A stretch of DNA of 60,968 nt, from assembly GCA_001179505.1 (NCBI GenBank), contig CDMY01000488.1:286744-347711 (forward strand), in the 5' to 3' direction. The notes beneath the pieces are model-generated. The model made no database searches, was not told where the DNA came from, and worked only from the letters and a program-made list of their open reading frames with translations. Below, piece after piece: positions 13,029 to 24,354 of the stretch (its first letter is position 1; each line of letters opens with the position of its first letter). Both the position numbers and the translations under genes were made by a program. The DNA comes from Vitrella brassicaformis (taxonomy: Eukaryota > Sar > Vitrellaceae).

Positions 13029-15094
13029 TCACTGAGTGAGACACACCATAGACAGCAGCACAGAGGAAGACTTCCTTGAGGGCGGCTGTAAGGGCCGACT
13101 TGGCTTACCAGCTCTGGGTAGGGTGGTCTTGATCTGAATGGCGTTGAATCTGCGTCTCATGTCGGTGGGATGGTCGGGGTCCTGACAGACAGACACAGAC
13201 AGACAGAGACAGAAAGCGGCATCCTTGCCACACCTGTCCGTCAGGTGTGGCTCACTCACTGACCGGTTGGATTGGGTACACCGGATGAAGGCGGGGTCTA
13301 TCTCCTCCATGAACGAAGAATTTGAAATCATACTCGGCGATGCGACGAGGCACCGCATGCACGAAGCACCTGCATGAACGACAGACAGACAGACAGACAG
13401 ACAGAGTGCACTGTCTATGTGTTTGCTCTCTGTGTTGTGGTTGCCTACTTTCGGCTGCGGCACCATTTCATCCTCACTGGGTCTTGCCACGGCGTGGCGG
13501 ACCGTCTTGCGTCAACCTCCTCCGGTGTGTCTCTTCCCCCATATTTTGGTCCCCCATCATTTTCAACGATCCTCACGCTGATGTCGACGGTCTTCCCGTC
13601 CTGGTCCCACACAAACACGACCTTGTCCTTCTCTTTCTTCCCTAGCTCCCGAGCAATACGCGCCCGCCACAATCGCTGGATGTCGGTGGCCCCAATGTCG
13701 CGAGACTTCATGATCCCTATAATCTGCCACCATCGGTCCACGGCAGCCACAAACAGGTGAGGCGGTGCCATCGACGTCTGTGTGTGTGTGTGTCGGGTGC
13801 TGGCTGACTGACCATGATTTCTTTTTCCAGCCATCTCATGGTCAGGACGCGACGCCGGCAGGCTTGGATGTGTGTCTGCGGGTGGGAAAAGGTCAACAAG
13901 GGTTCCTTCATGTGTGTGTGGACGAGCCAGGCCCAGCCGCCACCCGCTCACCGCCTTGTCGTATCTCCGTTTCTGGATATTCTTGAGCTCCCTTTCGGAT
14001 TTCGCCACTTATCGCCCTTTGAAACCTTCATTTCACAGACAGACAGACAGACGTGGCGGTGCGGTCTCGGCTGTCTGTCTGACTGACCTCTGTAGAGGCT
14101 CTGTATCTTGAGTGCCTTTGGCGTCACGGCAGCCTCATAGGCGAGACGGGCTTTCCGGTAGCGGCGGACGCTGCGGCTGAACAAGCCCCTGGCGCAACGC
14201 TGAATTGTGACCTGCACGGACCACCCAACAAACACAGCAAACACACGGCCGCCCCCTTGACGTGTGTGAAGAGCCACTCGTCCCGTCCCGTCTCCCTCCA
14301 CTACTCACCGCAGCTAAGTCCATCACCACCGCCCTCATGAGGCGGGATTTGCGGCCAACACGCGGCCCCGTGGTGGCTGACGCGGCTGCTGCTGCTGCTG
14401 TGGTTGTGGTTGTGGTAGTGGCGGTTGTTGATGCCGTGCGCTCTGAGCCTGGGGATCGGCCGTCGGAAGGGTCGGAGTGGCCGACATGCTCCTGGTCGGA
14501 GTGGCCGACCTGGTCACTGTCAAGGGGATGGGCCAGCCCCCGTAGGGAGCCCCTGCATGAGGAAGCACCGACAGATGGGCGGAGACACAGACCAAGGGAG
14601 ACAGAGGCAGATGGATTGATGGGTACTTCGGTGGCCGCCTCTTTCTGTCAGACCTGACGAAGTGTTTCAGGCAGTCCACAAACGCCGGAATGTCCTCCGG
14701 CGGAACCTGCAGCCGAAAGGCCTGCGAGACACAACACACACACATGCAGTATGTCGGTGCGGTCGGGTATGGCGCGTCATGGACCCCCCTCCCAAGGAAG
14801 GGCTGCTCAGCTCACGGTGGTGGCCGTCGCAGTGCTGCCTACTTCCACCCTGACACCATCACAAGGGCACAAGGAAACAACGAAATGCCTCACGCACTCT
14901 CCCACCGCCCAGGCATACCACCCCCTCTTCCCTCCCTCCAAGCCCAAAAATCAGTTTGTACGCCCCTCCCCCCTCTCTGCCCCACTCGTCCCTCTGCCTG
15001 TTGTGTGTGTGGCCACCCACTTGATGTAGGAGGAGCCAAAACGCGCCGACTCCTGCAGCCGCTCCGGGCTGTCCTCAACTTCGACCCCACTCAT
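13029..15094 (-). CDS. Multi-IQ-motif protein (probable calmodulin-binding)
   Basis: Start at ATG 15094 (MSGVEVEDSPERLQ). Exons join in phase through an Ala/Thr-rich linker into three IQ-like motifs: IQRCARGLFSRSVRRYRK (about 14200), IQACRRRVLTMRW (about 13860) and IQRLWRARIAREL (about 13680). IQ motifs bind calmodulin or EF-hand proteins without enzymatic activity. Next comes a charged region (VVFVWDQDGKTVDISV) and an exon containing EYDFKFFVHGGD. The last exon reads through to TGA at 13029; an alternative splice could add the ORF at 12720-13013. The IQ cassette (13741-14338) is duplicated in the gene at 16270-18725. Exon joins were checked by phase for about eight exons. Function beyond calmodulin binding is unknown; cytoskeletal or flagellar roles are common in such proteins but are not shown here. 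Confidence 0.65.
13380..13404. repeat. (GACA)n microsatellite
   Basis: Tetranucleotide run in an intron of the IQ-motif gene. Similar runs occur at 14037-14052, 15945-15970, 16497-16518, 18263-18280 and 37104-37134. Confidence 0.85.
13741..14338. repeat. Segmental duplication, copy A (IQ cassette)
   Basis: About 600 bases closely matching 17974-18577 in the same orientation, including exons, introns and the GACA repeat. It carries the first two IQ-like motifs of the host gene. Homology stops near the sequence GTTTGTGGCTGC at one end and just past the DLAA exon at the other. Confidence 0.85.
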
Positions 15095-15176
15095 TGACTC
15101 ACTCAGAGTGGGGAGGTACTGATTGCTTGAAGGCGTAGAAACAACTTGAAGGCAGCGAACAATAGAATCTCGAGCT

Positions 15177-15184
15177 TGCGAGCT
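15177..15184 (+). promoter_or_regulatory. Candidate promoter element TGCGAGCT, upstream of IQ-motif gene
   Basis: TGCGAGCTGG on plus, 83 bases upstream of the minus-strand ATG at 15094. It overlaps a small palindrome (AGCTTGCGAGCT). Confidence 0.45.
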
Positions 15185-15237
15185 GGAGGGGGCGAGGTGG
15201 GGGCTCCCGTCTCGAGCCTGAGGTCCCTTCGCAGAAA

Positions 15238-15363
15238 GAGGTCACATGGAGGCAGACGGATGAGCTGCGGGACGCCTGGGGCTTCGACGGCTTCGTTGTG
15301 AGCGACTGTGACGCCATCAATGACATGAATGGCAGTCACCGCTTTGTCAATGCGGTCTCTATG
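15238..15363 (+). pseudogene. Relic of a glycoside hydrolase family 3 (beta-glucosidase/xylosidase) gene
   Basis: The plus frame reads LRDAWGFDGFVVSDCDAI and continues to about residue 42 of the fragment. GFVVSD is the family 3 signature around the catalytic aspartate nucleophile, and a WGF(D/K)GF stretch precedes it as in real enzymes. No other family 3 motif, start codon or full-length frame surrounds it, and it lies in the upstream region of an opposite-strand gene. A single leftover exon or insertion-derived fragment is the best reading. A CAG just upstream (about 15232) could be a fossil 3' splice site. Confidence 0.6.
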
Positions 15364-16269
15364 AAGGCTGATGAGTGGTGGGAAGGGCAAGGGGGAGAGG
15401 GTGACAGTGAGTGGATGTGTGTGTGTGTCTCCATGCATCTACAGGCTGAGCGCCGCGTTGGGCACTGGATGGGCGACACTGCATGCCGGCACGCCATTGC
15501 AGCCCTGCCGTCGCCGAGCAACCAAGTGGCATTATTGATTCATTCTACCTTGTTATGTATAGCTATAGACCGACCCGAGTTGAAGCTTGGTGTTTGTGTG
15601 ACATCTCAGCACACAGAGGCAACGGGCCGCCACACGCACAAACAACTGTCTGTAAGTGAGGCGCATCGTCCTCGGAAAAACCCTACTCACTGCCACTAAG
15701 AACTCGGGCTGTGCCATTGGTCAGTCTGTCTGTCGGGCTATCGGCCACCCGTCCGTTGGCTACTCATCATGACACAGTCGATTGGTATACACATGACGTC
15801 ATACGGATGAAGGAGAGGAAGAGATATACATATATACAGGTCAATGCACGTGTGGACGTGCTCGTACTGGACGGATGTGATGAGAGAGAGGAGACATCCA
15901 TCCAGCCACTCGCCCACCCAACACACACACTCAAACAGACAGACATAGACAGACAGACAGACAGACAGACCCATGGCAGCCAGCAGAGAAGGGGTAAAGC
16001 AGTGAGCAGCGAAGAGAATGGTCACCACGACCCACACAGACCACCCATGGACTCCGTGTGCATCGAACAGCCAGGCAGCCAAGCAGCCAGGCAGCCAGTC
16101 AGGCAGGCAGGCAGGCAGATACCACCGCCACCGTCCAAACCCGACAGACACAGAGAACACGGCCAGGGACATTGTGGTAAAGCCATTGCTCTCTCCCCTC
16201 TCCCTCTCAATGTGCACTCACTGGCGAAGCCAAATGAACACACTTCATCCATTCATCTGCACAAGCAGC
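15364..16269. other. Intergenic, repeat-bearing, no gene seen
   Basis: Open frames here lack family features and run through simple repeats (GACA 15945-15970, AGGC 16085-16120, CATC). It separates the family 3 glycosidase relic from the 3' end of the second IQ-motif gene. Confidence 0.6.
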
Positions 16270-18725
16270 TCATGGCCATCCATCCATGACTCCACGTGCC
16301 ATCGCAGTCCACGGACACCACAAACGCAAAACAGAATGGCAGTCAGCCAGCCACTGTTTGTCTGGAGAATGAGTAGCGAATTGATAGGCAGACTCGCCGT
16401 GTGAGCCATTGAGATGTCTATGCAGTGCGGCCACCAGCAGTTCCTCCGCTATCACCTTACCTGACACACACGTCGACAGCCACAAGTCGGAGGGACAGAC
16501 AGACAGACAGACAGACACCATTGCGTACGTCTTGTCGGCACCGCCCGCTTGTGTCGGGAGTGGTTGATGCATACCTCGGCAGGAATGTCGGTTGACCTGC
16601 CGGTGTCTTGTCGAAGAGCTCCGCTGCGATGACTGGCCCCAGCACCAAACGCGCCAGCTGAGCGGTCTCTCGGAAGCGGTTCTGAAAGGTCCAGATCGGA
16701 CCAATCAACGGATCCCGATCCGGCTCGGTCGTCTCAGCTAAAACCTGCACTGCAGACGAATGACAGGACGGCACAGCAGATGAGTGTAAGTATTGCACCC
16801 TCTCTTGGTGAGCTGCGCTGTGCTGCGCTGACCGTAGGTGCCGATCCGTGATATCCGAAGCCAGGCGACGAATGGGTGGCTGGCGTCTGTCAGGACGAGA
16901 CGACGCTCAAATATGCCGGTGGTAGGGCTGCAGAATGATGCGGTTGTACTGCAGCCCTCGACTGGTGTGTGGGGGGACTGCGACAGGATGGTGTTCAACA
17001 GCTGGTTCTCGTCCACACCCCTGCATGACCGATGAACAACACACCGATGTACTCACTCGGTTGTCGCAACGATGCCCACCCAGAGGGATGCCCGCCTTAC
17101 CTTCCCAGCAGATGGAAAGTGAGAGTCGTCAAAGCCGATTGGGTCGACTTGAAATAGTCGAGGATCTTGTTCTTGACCAGCGACGACGCAGACGAGTAGT
17201 CACGAGGAAGATGCGACCGCCAGCCATGAGCGCCGTACACGATTGGGCTCCGGGTGGGTGGGTCGTGGTCCTGCCGATGCTGCTCGTAGAGGTGGTCGGG
17301 AGGGAGGGTCGGTTTGGTCGTCAGCTCGAAGCCATCCTGGTCCCGGATGGCCCGCACTGTGTGGCCGCGGTGGAACAACTGGAAGCTGATGTCGTTGCCG
17401 AAGTTGATGTGGCGGCCGACCACCGTGAGCTGAGCCAACACACGCGGGAGGGCCAAATACACCTGCACACACAACACACGACCACGGCACACACACGGGG
17501 ATTGCCATTCATTCCTCCCTCCCTCCCTGGTCGGCTTACGCCTTTGTTTGGGAATTGGTGCAGGTCGGCCGAAGTGATCCTCACAGGCAGCTGGCAGATG
17601 CCACACTGCGCCGCCAGCGCAATCACCTCGCCCGTCTCCTCCCGCACGGCCGCCTCGGCCTCCGCCTCCGTCACACACACGGCGGCCAGCAGGCCACCCT
17701 CATCTATCTGGTCGTCGAATGTCAGCAGCTCCACCACATTCCCATTGACCGTCCGTCGCGGCAAGGGCTTTGTGCTGAGTGTGTGTCTGAGCCGCAGCCG
17801 CAGCTCATCCACGCCGAAGAAGTCCCTCACCCAGCGGCAGGTTGCTCTGAGCTGCAGTATGTCCTCGGCCTGCAGCAGGAATGCGCTGCGCCGGCTGGCC
17901 GGGGAGGCTGCGGGCGGGACGCAAAGGTACCACAGGGAATGCCACAGCTGCTGCTGCTCCTGAGCAAGGCGTCAACGCAGCCACAAACAGAAGAGGGGGT
18001 GCCATCGACGTCTGTGTGTGTCGTGTGCTGGCTGACCGACCCGGAAACGTTTCAGCCATCTCATGGCTAGGTAGCGACGGCAGCAGGATTGGATGTGTGT
18101 CTACGGGTGGGAAAAGGTCAACAAGGGGGTTGCTTCATGTGTGTGTGGACGAGCCAGGCCCAGCCGCTACCCGCTCACCGCCTTGTCGCATCTCCGTTTC
18201 TGTATGTCCTTGAGCTCCCTTTCGGATTTTGCCACTTGTCGCCCTTTGTAACCTTCATTTCACAGACAGACAGACAGACACAGACGTGGCGGTGCGGTCT
18301 CGGCTGTCTGTCTGACTGACCTCTGTAGAAGCTCTGTATCTTGAGTGCCTTTGGCGTCACGGCAGCCTCATAGGCGAGAAGGTCCTTCCGGTAGCGCTTT
18401 ATTCTGCGGCTGAACAAGCCCCTGGCGCAACGCTGAATTGTGACCTGCACGGACCACCCAACAAACAAACACAGCAAACACACGGCCGCCCCCTTGACGT
18501 GTGTGAAGAGCCACTCGTCACGCCCCATCTCCCTCCACTGCTCACCGCAGCCAGGTCCCTGTCCATCACCGCCGTCATGCAGATCTGCCGAGAGCGGCAG
18601 ATGGGCGAGATAGGAGGCGGCGGATGGCCTGACCGGAGAAGACGCGCTGTTGCTTGGTGTTGCTCGTCTGCTTGACAGGTGCGATGACCACCTGACACCT
18701 CAGGGGGTCGAGTCTGAGCTCGCAT
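16270..18725 (-). CDS. IQ-motif protein with F-box-like domain
   Basis: The first half copies the neighbouring IQ gene: IQRCARGLFSRRIKRYRK (about 18400) and IQSCCRRYLAMRW (about 18080). After CGTTTCCGG the next exon appears to start after a GCTCAG acceptor near 17968 with EQQQLWHSLWYL, then AEDILQLRATCRWVRDFF, which resembles an F-box core (adaptors of SCF ubiquitin ligases). The rest (VYLALPRVLAQLTVVGRHIN and later exons down to the TGA at 16270) is unrecognised. Start is uncertain: ATG 18725 gives a 50-residue Pro/Arg-rich leader but overlaps a putative promoter element; ATG 18578 (MTAVMDRDLAA) is a good alternative. The exon of the sister gene encoding SMAPPHLFVAA survives here as intron sequence. 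Confidence 0.55.
17974..18577. repeat. Segmental duplication, copy B (IQ cassette)
   Basis: Partner of 13741-14338, same orientation, about 4.2 kb away. Substitutions and small indels are scattered over both exons and introns. The two host genes diverge completely on the 3' side of the copy. Confidence 0.85.
18717..18724 (-). promoter_or_regulatory. Candidate promoter element TGCGAGCT (divergent pair IQ/F-box-like / acidic protein)
   Basis: Reads TGAGCTCGCA on plus, that is TGCGAGCTCA on minus. It lies 80 bases upstream of ATG 18804 and overlaps the first possible ATG of the minus-strand gene, which argues for a downstream start there. Confidence 0.5.
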
Positions 18726-18803
18726 GGCAGAAGGGGAGAAAAGAGATGAGCAAAGGCGGCAGCCCTCTCCAGGCAAGCCAAAGCACACAATAAAAAGCAC
18801 AAT

Positions 18804-19209
18804 ATGTCGTTCTCTCACGACGCCTCATGCCTTATCGGTGTGCAGGACCGTGGCCGCCTCTCTTCGTTTGCTCGGTCGTCGAACAGCAACTCGGGCGAGG
18901 CCGACAACGATGACGCCAAGTCCCTCTCGACCGAATCAATGCCTTCACTTGGTGAGCGATTCATCATCCCATGCATGTGCCATGATGATCACGCCCTCGT
19001 GCCATGTGTCCATGAGTAGTGGAGGACAACGAGCCCATCATGAGCCCGGCGTCCCTGTTTTGTTGGCGACGAGACGAGCCCAATCCGCAGGACGATCAGT
19101 CATCGCCTGAAGTCGACTCTCTCGGCTTCCACTACACCTTCCCCTCACTCATCAGCCGTGAGCCACGCGCAACACAACACCTGTACACGCATGGCGGCAG
19201 GGGACGTCA

Positions 19210-19240
<31 letters not shown>

Positions 19241-20732
19241 GTGTCTGGTGTCAGTGATGCACACGAGCTACTATGGCGGTCTCGCGTCGAGTGCGTCGGG
19301 TGCTGGGCCTGCTGCTGCACCTCCTGCCGCCGCTGCAGCTGCAGCTGCAGCTAATCCTGGTGTGGCGAGTGGCTCTGATGGCGAGGACAACAAGTCCGAC
19401 TCGGACGACGATGTGTGAGTTGAGAGAGGAGGAGGGAGGGAGGGAGGGAGGGAGGGAGGAGTGGGGCAATGGTGTGGCGTTTGTCTGCGTGTATGGATGC
19501 AGCCCTGAGTTGGAGACCATCACTGACGAGTTGGATAACGAGGAGTGGGCACCGCAGCAGCCGGGTGACGATAGTGACGATAGCGGAGAGGACGACCACG
19601 GTCACGACGATGACCATGACGACCGCCAGGACGGTACGCCCAAACACAGAGAAGGAGTCAGTCGATGGTGGCTGAATGCATGCCTCTGTGTGTCTGCGTC
19701 TCTCGTCTCAGCTGACGATGGCTCCTCTGATATCGAGAAGTCGACAGTCGAAGAGGTGTCCACCGGTCAGCGTGAGAGCTCCCTTGGCGGTCAACTTAGT
19801 GGCGTCAGTGGCGGGAGCGTTGGCAGTGTGGATGTGGTGGGCGGGCAGTCGCCGGGGTCCAGCGGTGCTGGTGTTAGTGTTGGTGGTGTTGGTGAGAAGT
19901 CTTTGGCCATTGTGCCGAGCCGCGCGTCGGCCGCTCGCGACACCCCTGCCTGGGCCCCGTGCCCGACATACACGAGTCAGTTCCCCAGCCTGCCGTCGGT
20001 TCTGTCGAGGTCCGCATGCACACGGGCAGAACGATGCACGCGCTCACATGAGGACTGTTGTGTCTGTTTGTATGTGTCAGTTTCAACAATCGTCCTCGCG
20101 TGTTGGGTCCCTCCATAGACGGAAGGCGTGGCCTGGGCAGACGTAAGAGGCACAAAGGCCAAGGGAGGGAGGGAGGGAGGGAGGGAAGCCGACAACGCCC
20201 CTGATGCGGGAGGCCACTCGGCTGCTGTGTGTGGTGTGGCGTGATCGGTCAGGCTTCCCTTTGAGCATCACTGACGGCGGTGGTCCGTCCCTTCCCACCC
20301 CTAGCAGGCCGTCTGCCATCGCACCTGCACCTAGCCGTAGACCCGTAAGCAGCAGCCACACATACACGCATGGCAGACCACAACACGCCCTCCTGCATGC
20401 CCCTGTCACCATCAGGTTGTGACACCGAGTCCGCGTATCGAGGATGTCGAGGATGAGCAGGATTCAGACGACGACATGCCGTCGTTGGTGTCGGACGACG
20501 AGCCCATCACGGCCTACACCGCACCGAGGTACTCCAGGTACTACAGCCACGCCAATCCGCAGGAGGGAACCGACCGGCTGATGGGCCTTCCCGTACACGT
20601 GAGTACAATAAATAGTAGACCACACACTGACTCTGCTATCCCATTCGTTCGTTCGTTCGTTCGTCCTTGTGTGTGTGTGTGTGGATGGGTCCAATGCAGG
20701 TGTTCTTCTTCCCGCCGTGGGCCGAGCTCTAA
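18804..20732 (+). CDS. Acidic, disordered protein of unknown function
   Basis: Starts MSFSHDASCLIGVQD and ends with the exon VFFFPPWAEL before TAA at 20730-20732. At least eight exons. The protein is low complexity: a Ser/Asn-rich start, a poly-Ala run (about 19330), acidic stretches (SDGEDNKSDSDDD, DDSDDSGEDDHGHDDDHDD), a Gly/Ser/Val-rich tract (about 19790-19900) and a Pro/Ser segment. A short pattern recurs: SMPSL, FPSLPS, MPSLVSDDE, each next to acidic residues, perhaps a repeated linear binding motif. No domain recognised and no signal peptide or membrane span. Ends about 80 bases before the assembly gap. Confidence 0.6.
19211..19240. repeat. (GTCT)n microsatellite
   Basis: Tetranucleotide run in an intron of the acidic protein gene, close to the following acceptor. 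GGGA runs occur in other introns at 19434-19460 and 20163-20187. Confidence 0.85.
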
Positions 20733-20811
20733 ACAGAACGATAGATAGTCGACAGACGGACCGGCAGACGCGTGGTGCTTCCCTGTGTGTGTTGGGGGGG
20801 GGGGGGGGGGG

Positions 20812-21111
20812 NNNNNNNNNNNNNNNNNNNNNNNNNNNNNNNNNNNNNNNNNNNNNNNNNNNNNNNNNNNNNNNNNNNNNNNNNNNNNNNNNNNNNNNNN
20901 NNNNNNNNNNNNNNNNNNNNNNNNNNNNNNNNNNNNNNNNNNNNNNNNNNNNNNNNNNNNNNNNNNNNNNNNNNNNNNNNNNNNNNNNNNNNNNNNNNNN
21001 NNNNNNNNNNNNNNNNNNNNNNNNNNNNNNNNNNNNNNNNNNNNNNNNNNNNNNNNNNNNNNNNNNNNNNNNNNNNNNNNNNNNNNNNNNNNNNNNNNNN
21101 NNNNNNNNNNN
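20812..21111. other. Assembly gap (300 N)
   Basis: Exactly 300 N, a typical placeholder length. It follows a run of about 18 G (20794-20811), which probably stopped the contig. The true size is unknown. Confidence 0.97.
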
Positions 21112-21921
21112 GGGGATGTGTGTGTCTTGAGACATGCACGCACACATCCACACGCGCGTGTAGTGTAGGAGGTGGTTGTTAGCCTACATGTGGCTGCCAA
21201 GCCAGGGGAGAGGGAATGGATGGGGGGAGTGGGATGCCTAAAGGGTAGAGGGCTGACAGGCCCCGCCCCGCCCCGCCTTGCCTGTCTGCGTACGCTTTTG
21301 CAGATCGCTTTGCCTTGCCTAATGAAATGCCCGTGAGGGCATTTTGCACGCTCGTGACTGACTGGATGTGGGCGCAGCGCTTGATGGCTGGGTCGATGGA
21401 TGGTTGCTCGCAGTGATGTGAGGCGAAGTGAAGCACGGCGGAGTGAGCCCGAAAAACACCCGGTTGAGTGCTATGTAGATCTATCCTGGGGGGCGGGTTG
21501 CTGCTTAATCTGTCTCAGGATGGATGGATGGATGAGCGAATGCGTGATATAATGACTTGGTGACGTCTGCTTGCCCGTGATGCGCAGCCAGCCGATCGAT
21601 ACAGTCAGTCAGTCAGTGCCTAGCGAGACTTCTATCGCAGTGAGCACAATGAATTAGAGTCTGACCGAGGCACTCGCTCACACAATCCATTCGACGGCAC
21701 CTCAAAAGCAACCAGACCGCCTCACGTGTGTGCAGCCACGGACAAGGCGAGTGGGTCTTTGTGAGATGAGTGTATGTGTGTGCGGGTTCACTGGCTGTCG
21801 ATCGAAAAGAGACACGCAGGCGTGGATAGTGAAGTCCGTCCATCGCTCGCAACTCAGTCTGTCGTCTTTGTACATGGCTATGTCTAAAGCTGCCGTGGCG
21901 TCACCCTTGCACCTCTCTCAG
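21112..21921. other. Intergenic, no gene seen
   Basis: From the gap to the stop codon of the BTB-TLDc gene. Contains short repeats (CCCCGC near 21265, CAGT near 21605) and no frame with recognisable protein features. Confidence 0.6.
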
Positions 21922-23038
21922 TCAGCCCGACTTCACCTGAGGAGCACACACACAGCCATCCATCCATCCATCCGTCCGTCTATCATCCTGGTTGGGTTCT
22001 GTCTGATGCTCGCCCACACCATTCACGCCAGCCACCAACACACCCACCTGGTAGATAGCGATCTCCTTTGCGGTGAAGTGCCAGGCCGCCGCCAGTGTGC
22101 CCTGGTTCTCGTGGTTGAATTGGCCCAGGTAGCCGTTGTCGGGCAGGTCCGCCTCCTCCACAAAATGGCAGCAGCGCCGAATGTCATGTGACGGACGGGG
22201 AGTGCCGAAACAGAGCCACAAATACCCACGGCCCAAAGTCAGCTGCACACATGAGATGGCAGCCAGTCAATTAGTCAGTCTCATTGCAATGACACCAATT
22301 GTGTATACCCGCCACCCACCTTGCCGCGGTAGTCCATATTGGTGGCCTTGAGGGAGCCGTCACGGCCGGCGACCTCCACCCACTGCCGGTGCTTGGGGAG
22401 GGGCACCTTGGTGGGCTGGCCATATGCACCGCTGATGGAAATGAAGAAGGTCGGCGCGGGATAGTAGTTGGCCCGGGTGGGGTCGGCGGGCGACTTGAGT
22501 TGGTCCCCGACGAATGCTCCAAATCGGTGTGTGTCGTTGTGGTTGACGAGGAAGAGCAGACCGCTCGCGTCGCCCACCTTGTCGAGCAGCGTGCCGAAGT
22601 CACCACCGTCACGCGTCGAACTGACAGGAAGGGAAAAGCAAGACGTCATATCCTGGAGAGTCGCAACAGATCAGCTGCTCTGCTCACCTGTAGAGGAGTG
22701 TGGGTGTTGGGTTGGGTATGTCTATCATGGCCAGCACCTCCCGCGTCTCGTCAGTGTTGAGCATGGGTGAGAGAGGCCGCTGAAGATCCTCCATCTTGAG
22801 GCCATACATCTCTACATCTTTCTGTGCACACACACACACGCAGACAGACACACAGTGCACATGGCGGTTTGCACCCGTGCTCAAGGGACCTTCAACTGAG
22901 CGAGGTGCTTGGGCTTGGCCGTGGGCTTCTTGACCACACGACCCGACCGGGTCTCGAATCGCTGTCTACGGGCAAAATCCACCACCTTCACCACAGACAA
23001 AGGACATCGGAAAAGTGATACAGACGTGTCCTTTTCCC

Positions 23039-23076
<38 letters not shown>

Positions 23077-24217
23077 TGTGACTGTGTGTCACCTTCATGA
23101 AGTGCTCAACGGACGTCTGCCGAATGGGTGCATCCCCCTGCACCACCTCGCCACTGCACATCTCGCGCCCAAATGAAAAGGCAACACAATGCGTCCATCC
23201 AGCCGCAATGTGTGTGCGGTGGAGTGCCTTAAGCTGACCTGAATCGTCTGTAGAGGAGGCTGTTGGGTCCCAGCCGCGCTAGCGTCGCCTCGGTGGTCGA
23301 CACCGTCTGCTGGGAGATGGTGACGCTCCTGACGGTGTGGTTGCTGCCGTCGTCTGCCCGGAGGAATGGCCCCATCGCCGCACCGAATCCCTCCAAATCC
23401 ACCACCGCTTTCTCCAACGCCGTCGCCGCATCGGTGTAGCTCTTCACGTACTCACGCAGCCGACTGCCGCCATCCCCTGCCCCCTGCCCAATGGCATCTC
23501 CCTCCTCCTTATTGCCCTCCGCCACCCCTCCGTTGTCCATGTCGACGTCCGCCGGTCGCACGTTGATGTCGAGCGATGTCTTGGTGAGGAACAGCTCGTG
23601 GTAGCATGCGAAGGTGGGGTCGTTCTTCTGTGTGTCGTCCAACTCGATCTCATACTCCTCGCCCTGGGCGTCAGCACCCTCAACGAGATAAATCTCGTCT
23701 ACCAACCTGAAGAGCACAAAGGAGAGCAAAGGGTACACAATGAGCGCAATCTAAACGGACGTGCATTCCTTCCCGCCTACCACTTGACGTAGCCGGGGTC
23801 AGCGTCCAGGAATGGCCGGCCCTCCTCATCGCGGGGCAGCGCGTCCACACAGTACAGCAGCAGATGGGCCAAGTAGGTGTGCCGGATCTGATCCAGCATC
23901 AGCCCCTTGCGCGACACACCCACCACCCGCCCGCCCACATTCAGAGCCACCTCCCCCTCGATGCTGCCCGTCAGCTCCAGCTTGCCTCCTGTGGCCTCGA
24001 TGAGCTCTTTGATGGCCTCGGCTTTGCTCTGCAGCTGCTGGCGGGCACTCCTGGCCGCATTCTCGATGGCGAGGAGGACGGCGATGGTTTTGTGCAGCAC
24101 CCTATCGAGCGACTGGCGACCGATATGGGGGGAGGGGGGCTGCTGGTCATCGTCATCTTGCTGCCCGGCAGCCGCCGCGGCAGCGTCGCCCTCTGCCTTG
24201 CGCTTCTTGGCGAGCAT
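21922..24217 (-). CDS. BTB (T1/KCTD-type) and TLDc domain protein
   Basis: ATG at 24217-24215 (MLAKKRKAEGD). A Lys/Ala/Gln-rich leader and a short coiled region precede a T1-type BTB: VALNVGGRVVGVSRKGLM, then FLDADPGYVKW across the first intron. A second, weaker BTB-like stretch follows (VRSVTISQQTVSTTEATLAR, about 23300). The C-terminal half is a TLDc domain: STRDGGDFGTLLDKVGD, GLLFLVNHNDTHRFGAFVGD (about 22600-22520), FFISISGAYG, LTLGRGYLWLCFG, ending AIYQ plus VKSG after an in-frame intron. TLDc proteins link to V-ATPase regulation and oxidative stress; BTB domains oligomerise or recruit Cul3. Diverges from the next gene with 137 bases between start codons; no TGCGAGCT copy occurs there. 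Confidence 0.8.
23041..23076. repeat. (CT)n(CG)n compound repeat
   Basis: CT run passing into a pure alternating CG run and then TGTG, inside an intron of the BTB-TLDc gene. The CG part is a classic Z-DNA-prone sequence. Confidence 0.9.
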
Positions 24218-24354
24218 TTGCGATTATTCAATGCTGCATCCTGAAGCTACACGCATCGAGGAAAGGACTCCGCGATGAGTCCTGAGCTTCACAGAGAGCG
24301 GTTTCACGGAAAAACTAACTCGTCTCCACACCCACACCGCCGCCGTCCTCGTCA

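Noticed and set aside
20541-21200. Frames spanning the N block
   Set aside because: They are artefacts of reading N as codons.
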